The notes under the pieces are model-generated. The model did no database searches. It had not been told where the DNA came from and saw only the letters and a program-made list of their open reading frames with translations. Below are positions 56,490 to 64,000 of a stretch of DNA of 64,000 nucleotides, one piece after another. A program made the position numbers and the translations under genes. Each line of letters opens with the position of its first letter. Position 1 is the first letter of the stretch. The stretch is from Tetracentron sinense (lineage: Eukaryota > Streptophyta > Magnoliopsida > Trochodendrales > Trochodendraceae). Location of the stretch: positions 62,001-126,000 of the forward strand of contig JABCRI010000991.1 of the NCBI GenBank assembly GCA_015143295.1. Direction: 5' to 3'.

Positions 56490-59400
56490 TTAAACAAATA
56501 ACTGGGGATACTTTTCCCGCACTTCGGCTTCTCGTTCCCATGTAGCTTCCTCCCTTGAATGGTGTTGCCATCTCACTGAGACCAAGGGAATGGTCTTGTT
56601 ACGCAAGACTTGATCTCTCCTATCCAAGATCTGCACCAGTTGTTCAACTAGGGTGAGGTCCTCTCGAATCTCTATCGGATCCAACTCGATGACATGAGAA
56701 GGATCTGGGACATACTTTCGAAGCATAGAGACATGGAATACATTGTGGACCACCGTCATATGAGCGGGTAAAGCAACACGGTAAGCTACCTCACCGACTC
56801 GAGCAATGATCTTGAACGGACCCACATATCTCGGGCTAAGCTTGCCTCTCTTCCCGAATCGCATAACACCTTTGGTCGGTGAAATCCTTACAAACACAAA
56901 ATCACCGACTCGGAATTCAAGATCCCTCCTTCGGTTGTCGGCATAGCTTTTTTGTCTATCTTGTGCGGTCTTTAACCTCTCCCGGATAAGCTTGACCCTA
57001 TCCGCGGTTTGTTCAATTAACTCGGGGCCCAAAATCTTTCTTTCTCCCACTTTATCCCAATACAACGAGGATCTACAACTCCTTCCGTACAAAGCCTCGA
57101 AAGGCGCCATTTGTATGCTTTCTTGATAACTATTGTTGTAAGCGAATTTCACCAAAGGTAGGTGATCTTCCCAACTTCCCTTGAAGTCTAGCATACATGC
57201 TCTGAGCATATCTTCAATAACCTGATTCACCCTCTCGGTTTGCCTGTCGGTCTGTAGGTGGAAAGCTGTGCTAAAGTCTAACCGGGAGCCCATTGCACCT
57301 TGAAAACTTTTCCAAAACCTGGATGTGAATCTTGGGTCTCTATCCGACACAATACTCACTGGCACCCCGTGTAATCGGACTATTTCCTTGATGTATAGCT
57401 CCGCTAACTGATTGGAGTTGAATGTAGTCCGGTACGGTAAGAAATGAGCGGACTTCGTGAGTCTATCAACAACTACCCATATAGCATCGGTCTTCCTAAC
57501 CGTCTTCGGCAACCCCACGATGAAGTCCATAGAGATATGTTCCCATTTCCACTCGGGAATAGGGAGAGACTGCAAAAGACCCGCCGGTCTCAAATGCTCT
57601 GCTTTCACCTGTTGGCACACCAAACACCGTGCCACATACTCCGCAACCTCCCTCTTCATGTTTCGCCACCAAAAGTGACTCTTGAGGTTCCGGTACATCT
57701 TCGTACCCCTAGGATGCACTGTATACTTTGAACGGTGAGCTTCATCCATGATCTCTCTCCGAAGGTCTGCATTGGCTGGGACACAAAGTCTTCCCTTGAA
57801 TGTAATAGCACCCCGGCTAGTGAGAGAGAAGTCCGTGCTACCCTTGGCAACTTCCTTGTCCCGAAAAGCCAACAAGTCAGCATCCGTGGCTTAATACTCT
57901 TGGATCAAATCTATAAGGTACGGCCGAACCGTAACATTTTCCAAAACGGGACTGAGGACGAAGTCATTCACACTGATGTCCAAATTTGCCAAATCTTCTA
58001 ACAATCTCCATTCTCGCACTAACATGTGAGCCAACAACCCCGGTGGTTTCCTACTCAAGGCGTCTACCACCACGTTTGCTTTTCCCGGGTGATATTGGAT
58101 AGTGCACTCATAGTCTTTTAAGAACTCAATCCAACGTCGTTGTCGTAAGTTTAACTCTTTTTGGGAAAAGAGATACTTGAGGCTCTCATGGTCCGTGTAC
58201 ACATAGAACTCCACCCCGTACAGATAATGTCACCAAATTTTGAGTGCAAACACGACCGCCGCAAGCTCCAAGTCGTGAGTGGGGTAGTTCTTTTCATGCT
58301 CTTTCAACTGCCTTGATGCATAGGCAATGACTTTCTTGTGTTGCATTAGGACACACCCGAGTCCGACGTGCGAGGCATCACTATACACCTTATACCCAAA
58401 AAGCCCGGATGGCACAGTAAGGACAGGGGCCGTGGTGAGGCGTTTCTTCAACTCTTGGAAACTTACTTCACATCGGTCACTCCAACTGAACTTTGCATTT
58501 TTCCTTGTCAAGTAGGTGAGAGGTGCAGCCAAACTGGAGAATCCCTCCACAAATCTCCGGTAGTAGCCTGCCAATCCGAGGAAACTACGTATCTCCGTGA
58601 CGCTCTTGGGCCTCTCCCAATTCATGACTGCCTCAACCTTGGCTGGATCTACAGAAATGCCCTCGGCCGACACCACGTGTCCAAGAAATGCGACCTTCTC
58701 TAACCAGAACTCGCACTTACTCAATTTGGCATATAGCCTATGCTCTCTCAACATCTCCAGAGCAAGGCGGAGGTCTCGTGCGTGATCTTCCCGTGTCTGG
58801 GAATACACCAAAATGTCATCAATGAATACAATCACGCATCGATCCAAGTAAGATCGGAACACCCGGTTCATCAAATGCATGAATGCCGCCGGTGCATTCG
58901 TCAGCCCAAAAGGCATGACAAGGAACTCGTAATGCCCATACCGAGTCCTGAAAGCCGTCTTCGGAACATCTTCCGCCTTGATCCTTAATTGATGATACCC
59001 CGATCTAAGATCAATTTTGGAGAAGAATCTCGCTCCCTTCAGTTGGTCGAACAAGTCATCGATCCTTGGCAAGGGATAACGATTCTTGATAGTTACATTG
59101 TTCAACTGGCGGTAGTCTATACACATTCTCATCGACCCGTCTTTCTTCTTTACAAAGAGAACCGGAGCTCCCCACGGTGAGACGCTTGGTTGGATGAAAC
59201 CAAGTTGTTGTAACTCCTCAATCTGTTTCTTCAATTCTTCCAGCTCTATAGGGGCCATTCTATACGGTGCCCTTGAAATCGGAGCGGTGCCCGGAGTAAG
59301 CTCTATAGCGAACTCAATCTCCCGATTCGGAGGTAACCTGGGAAGTTCCTCCGGAAACACGTCCAAGAAATCACTCACGACCGGAATGGCCGAGGAGTTT

Positions 59401-59821
59401 TGTGCTTCTAGGTTTGCTATACTCAAGGCTGCGAGGCGAGCAATGTCCCTCTTTCTTAATCCTCGGAAGTGAAAAGGCTTACCCCCTTCCGGCTTGAAAT
59501 TCACCATCTTCTCAAAACACGCAACATGCCCGTGATGGTTTGACAACCAATCCATCCCTAAGATGACATCAAAATCTAAGTCTTGAAAATCTAGGACGAT
59601 GAGATCAGCTAACAGTTCATTCTCCCCCACTTGAACCACACTATCCCTGAATATCTTGTCCGTATCAACTGACTTACCGAGTGGAGTTGCAATGGTCAAC
59701 TCCTGCTTTAACGGAGTAGCCTCAGTCAAAAATCCCTTTGCGAAACTAGGCGACACAAAAGAGTGAGTGGATCCTGTGTCGATCAACACTCGGGCGAGAC
59801 ACTCGTTCACTAATAAAGCGC
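56490..59821 (-). pseudogene. Element E pol (PR-RT-RNaseH-INT-chromodomain)
   Basis: The minus-strand frame opens after an acceptor-like CACAG with [10 protein letters not shown]. Protease [13 protein letters not shown] with FIDD near 58820; RNase H VYSDASH; integrase zinc domain with CLVCQQVK; core MDFIVGLPKTVRKTDAIW and DRDPRFTS; GPF motif; chromodomain-like end (VQILDR...ATWERE...YPQLF). Two stops: TGA 58232-58230 (arginine CGA in B, a CpG-type change) and TAA 57893-57891 (glutamine in B). The integrase part has HLQTD where B has HPQTD. It would need readthrough to make full Pol; integrase and chromodomain are in one open stretch. Confidence 0.95.
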
Positions 59822-59957
59822 CTGTGCGATTAAGTAGCTACTATTAGTAGATTTCAAACAACAACAAGCATCATACATAGGTAACCCTTAGTATAAATAA
59901 TCACATAATAAACCATAGAAATTTTACACAACTTAGACTCTAGAATTTTTTGCGTAC
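59822..59957 (-). other. Putative gag-pol intron of element E (136 bp)
   Basis: Donor CAAG|GTACGC at 59957, acceptor ATCGCACAG|GC ending at 59822. It is 136 bp, not a multiple of three, so without splicing pol is out of frame with gag; splicing gives the same QGALLVNEC joint as in A and B. Confidence 0.65.
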
Positions 59958-61194
59958 CTTGCACGACATCGTCGGATGCACGTGCGTCTCTCTCCAATAG
60001 GGCGAAGACTCGGCCCTGGGTGGCTGGGCGAGGAGGCCAGGTAGACTGTGAGGCCCTCGAAGCCTGAGAAGAGCTAGGCTGAGATGTCTGCCTAATCGGG
60101 GGCCTGCTCCCCGAAGACTGAGCTAGCAATTGACGTCGGGGACAATCTCTAACCATGTGACCATGGTCACCACAATGGAAGCAACTTCCTGAAACCCTCC
60201 GGCATTCTCCTGCTGGATGCCTCCTTCCACAAAGAGTGCAGACATCATGCAAATAGGAGGGAGGAGCATATCCCGTAGCCTGAGTAACTGCGGGGCGAGG
60301 AGCATATGAGGTAGCCGGGCGAAAAGCCGGTGGAGCAAAAGAGCGAGGGGTCTGTGGTGCCGAATACATCCTCTGTGACTGAGCCGGCCCTGTGGACTGA
60401 TACAAGCTAGTCCTTGCTCTTTTCTCCCCTGAACTACTTGACTGTCCTTTCTCCATTCCTCTCCTCTTAAAGAACTCTTCGGAATTCGACTCGGCCAACA
60501 ATGCCTTGTCCACAACTTCTGAATATGTCTCATGTCGGAACATTGAGACACGATCCTTGAGGTAGGCCTTCAACCCCTTCTCGAATTTCCGGGCCTTCAT
60601 AGCCTCGGTAGCTATCATGTGTGGAGTAAATCGAGATAGCTCTGAAAATTTGGCTTCATAAGCCGCTACGGACATATTACCTTGCTCCAAGGTAATAAAT
60701 TCCACTTCCATCTTCTCTCTCATTCCGACCGGAAAGTATTTCTTGTTGAAAGCTTCCAAGAATTCTTACCAAGTCCAATCTTGACCTTGCCGGGTCAACT
60801 CTCGGGTCCGAAATCCGGATTTCCACCAATGGTCGGCCTCGCCTTCAAGCATAAAGGCGGCCCAAGTGACCCTTTCCACTTCCGTAGGTGCCAATACTGA
60901 GAATATCTTCTCGAGTTGCCGAATCCAACCCTCGGCGACAAGTGGATCAATGCTTCCACAAAAAGTTGGAGGCCTCATCCTCCGAAAAGCTTCTATCCCG
61001 GCTTGGGCTCGGTTAGGAGGAGCCGGTATAAGTGCCGCATTAGGCGGAGTGGCCGATTGCCTTGCCGCCAACATAGCCAAAGTCTCGGCTATGGATGCGA
61101 ATGCTTGGGCAATGTCGGGTTGATCATCACCCGATGGAGCATCACCTCCATTACCCCTCGTGTTGTACCCGCGACCCCGGGTATTGCGTCTCAT
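59958..61194 (-). pseudogene. Element E gag with one stop
   Basis: ATG at 61194-61192 (MRRNTRGRGYNTRG). Capsid-type domain, then two intact zinc knuckles, CTLCGRRHPAGEC and CFHCGDHGHMVRDC, and a Pro/Ser/Gln-rich tail. A single TAA at 60768-60766 replaces a glycine codon of B (in WTWGEF). The rest is open to the donor-like site. About 412 codons. Confidence 0.92.
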
Positions 61195-61500
61195 GATTTC
61201 TCCTGAGAACGAAAATACAACATGAGTCTAACTTGGATACGCATTTAGTACAAATTTCGCAATTCACTCAATACATATTCATCAATCATATTTAATAAGT
61301 ACAACACAAATAATGTACACATGGTATATAACACAATAGCATAACATACAATCCGTGTTCCTAGCGTAGCACTCTATGTTCGGTTGAAGTTCAACCCATT
61401 TTGACTAAGACTAACTTGTTAGTCTATTCTTGGAATACAACTCTCTAAGGTGATTCTAATACCTTGTTCAATCATCCAAGTGACCCTAGGGACTCTAATG

Positions 61501-61518
61501 CCTAGAGCTCTGATACCA
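61501..61518 (-). other. Element E primer binding site
   Basis: Minus-strand TGGTATCAGAGCTCTAGG, 3 nt from the 5' LTR; initiator methionine tRNA type, identical to that of B. Confidence 0.92.
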
Positions 61519-61521
61519 CTC

Positions 61522-64000
61522 TGTAACGCCCCGAAATACCCCCTAGGAGTTTAGGGATATTTTAGGTGTCACACTACGTACCTATCAAACCATCTTGTAA
61601 TGCACAAGATAAAATACAGTACTAATAACGATAATCAGAGCGCGGAAGCTAACATATATGCGGAAGCGTAAACAAATTTTCATTTCTTCTAATGATCCAA
61701 AATAGTATTCCAAGTTAACATAAATACAAGACATGTCTAAGTCTAAGGTGGACAGACCCACCTATCAAAATATCAAAATACACAAGACCCTCTCATACTC
61801 TCCCCTCAACAGTAGTCGAGGTATGGCCCCACATCGAGGTCTCGGTCCGCCTGAGACTGATATGGAATAGCCGGCTCTCTCTCCTCTATATACTCTTCTT
61901 CAACCCAAGGCTCTGGGTCGAGGGCTCCCTCAGTTCCTGCCGACATGAAAGTACGGCTGAGCATGGAATACTCAGCAAGTACAAGCCACTAGCAGACCAT
62001 AACAATAATAAAAACACACAATAGTAATATCATACAAGCAGTACTAGAAACATCACAAAGGAAACAGTATAAGGCATGATACAATACAAGCATCCTGACG
62101 TGCGTACATGAATGCGAAAACGCCGATAAAACTCATGCTTGAAAACCCATGTCATGTCCCGGTATGCCTCGTAGAAATCATGTATGCGTGCATGCATGAA
62201 TGCATGATCATCATCTTGTAAACCTCCATATCGTAACTTGTGAGCCAGAGGCTAGCACCCGAATCTCCCTGGGCTGCCAACCTCCTTGATATGCAATGCA
62301 CTTGTGAGCCAGAGGTTAGTACCCGAATGTCCCTGGGCTACCAACCTCCTTGTTATGCAATATACTTGTGAGCCAGAGGTTAGTACCCGAATGTCCCTGG
62401 GCTACCAACCACCTTGTTATGAAATGCACTTGTGAGCCAGAGGTTAGTACCCGAATGTCCCTAGGCTACCAACCTCCTTGTTATGAAATGCACTTGTGAG
62501 CCAGAGGTTAGTACCCGAATGTCCCTGGGCTACCAACCTCCTTGACATACAATATTTTCTTGTTGTTTATTATATGCACATGCTCTTGAAATCTCGGTTC
62601 ATGCTATCATGCGTGCTCGTGTACATGTCCATAGTGACAATCATGATAATGGGAATAACCAAGATATGACATTGCAATTCAATTCATGATATGAACCTAG
62701 GCAACATAAGTAGTTTGCATAACATTTGATCAATTTATCGTTTATAAGGACGCATGCATAAAACCCATTTCCATATTCTTCCTTTAGATCATTTATTCAT
62801 GTTTTAGGCATTTTGTCAAACACAGCACATGCAATGTTTCTTAATGATTCATCGTGTTCTTTTTAGCGCATATCTTCCATCCAAACATCAAGGTAAGTTC
62901 ATTATTGGTAAAGTACCCATCCACCATTTCCATCACACACATCACACAACATACATCTCGGCATCCAATCGCCACATCAACACCCACACACATCCATACC
63001 CTTTTCTTATCTTATTTAGGTTCATTGGAGATGATACATTTCATATGGGAGGCAACCATAATAGTATAAATCACATTTCATAAGGAAAAACCTAGATTTA
63101 TTGCTAGGGTAAGTTAGTAGGGTGTACTAACCTTAAATCAAGGCTTGATCTTGGTTGTAAACCTTGATTGGAGCTTCCACTTGAAAAGAGGAACCCTTTG
63201 CTTGAAGGAGACTTGTGTTGGGGAAGAAACCCCTTTCAAAAAAATGTGCTTGGGTTGCTGCCCTAGCTTGGAGAACGCTCTCCACGAGTGCTTGAGCCGT
63301 GATCTTGGAGAAAAACCGGACTTGAAGTGATCTAGGGTCTCAAAACCCCTTTGATTCTTCTCCAAAAGCAAAACCCTAGCTTAGGAAACCCTTTCTCCTC
63401 TCTTCTAATCCCCCAAATCCTCTAAGTGTTGAGAATGAGCCCTAAAGGCTCGGGTTAAACTCTTAAGGTAAGAGTGAATCGACCAAAAGACCATAATACC
63501 CTTACTGAAATTTCTGCAAAAACATGAGTGCCGAACACGTTGAGCTGTGAATAGTGCCAAACACGTTGTGCTGTGAATAGTGTTGAACACGTGCTGTGAA
63601 TAGTGCCAAACACGTTGTGCTGTGAATAGTGCCGAACACGTTGTGCTGTGAATAGTGCCAAACACGTTGTGCTCTGAATAGTGCCAAACACGTTGTGCTG
63701 TGAATAGTGCCGAACACATTGTGCTGTGAATAGTGCCGAACACGTTGTGCTGTGAATAGTGCTGAACACGTTGTCCGTTGTCTTATGTACAACGTACCCG
63801 TCGTGAGCTGTACAACGTACACGTTGTTTGCTGTACAACGTACCCGTTGTCTGTTGCACAACGGATGCACAACGTATACGTTATCAGAGCTAGAGCTACG
63901 TTGTCTATGCGTTGTCTGTGCATTATCAGAGCACGTTGTCAGAGCACGTTATCAGAGCTACGTCCTTAGTGCCTTCCGAGCTACGTCTTTAGTGCCTTCC
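61522..64000 (-). repeat. Element E 5' LTR, cut by window end
   Basis: TGTAACGCCCCGAAATACC at the left, about 2.48 kb present. By comparison with the other LTR about 200 bp are missing. It holds the 46-aa ORF (61946-61806), five hairpin units (62237-62550) and the 26-bp U3 array (63528-63772). Confidence 0.92.
61806..61946 (-). CDS. Short acidic ORF in element E 5' LTR (46 aa)
   Basis: ATG 61946-61944, TGA 61808-61806; like the 3' LTR copy, with small differences. Lying in the 5' LTR after the conserved block, it would be the first ORF of the transcript if transcription begins upstream of it. Confidence 0.5.
   Translation of the reverse strand: MSAGTEGALDPEPWVEEEYIEEREPAIPYQSQADRDLDVGPYLDYC

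Larger units (their letters stand above)
52727..64000 (-). mobile_element. Element E: near-complete Tekay/Del-type chromovirus, right end past window
   Basis: Minus strand: 5' LTR 61522 to past 64000, primer site 61518-61501, gag 61194-59958, putative intron, pol 59821-56490, polypurine tract, 3' LTR 52727-56399. The two LTRs are almost identical where both are seen (for example 53970-54224 and 62829-63083), so the insertion is recent. It sits in the leader of element D; the left flank is attac (52722-52726), and its repeat should lie about 200 bp beyond the window. Proteins are close to those of B but the LTR U3 is of another type. Three stops break gag-pol. Confidence 0.93.

Overview
This is plant nuclear DNA, almost certainly from a flowering plant with a large, repeat-rich genome. 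The evidence is one six-exon KANADI transcription factor gene with GT-AG introns, surrounded by nested LTR retrotransposons. No prokaryotic genes, tRNAs, rRNAs or CRISPR arrays were seen. The species cannot be named from the sequence.

Left block, 1-9868: an old minus-strand Ty3/gypsy element (A) runs off the left edge. Its pol is split by a solo LTR (S1, 376-5756, TSD ggcca), which is itself split by another solo LTR (S2, 556-3199, TSD caagg). Middle block, 9976-27911: a non-coding LTR element (C, TSD aatca) carries in its 5' LTR a nearly complete plus-strand Tekay/Del-type chromovirus (B, 10478-22458, TSD gatct). The 5' LTR of B contains a third solo LTR (S3, 12129-14484, TSD aaaaa).

Genic island, about 27.9-41.9 kb: degenerate Ty1/copia pieces (30490-33325), then the KANADI gene on the minus strand (34030-38665; 1008 nt CDS, 335 aa). 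Intron 4 of the gene holds a 372-bp foldback element. The 5' flank holds a strong hairpin, a GA repeat and an ATT microsatellite.

Right block, 41.9-64 kb: a chain of insertions whose right halves lie beyond the window. A C-type LTR is broken by an unknown LTR fragment (F), F by a gag-only gypsy element (D), and D by a nearly complete minus-strand chromovirus (E, 52727 to past 64000). The 3' LTR of D also contains two solo LTRs (N1, N2) and a TTA-flanked MITE.

The gypsy LTRs (2-3 kb) are the unusual part. They share an architecture: a U3 array of short palindromes or 26-mers, a tandem array of hairpin-forming units whose stem arms change together, a conserved block (GCTGAG...CTCAGC), and a short acidic ORF of 39-46 codons. 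Gag and Pol are separated in A, B and E by a 135-141 bp GT-AG segment whose removal restores one reading frame in all three. These points come from reading the sequence by eye; no alignment, folding or database search was run.
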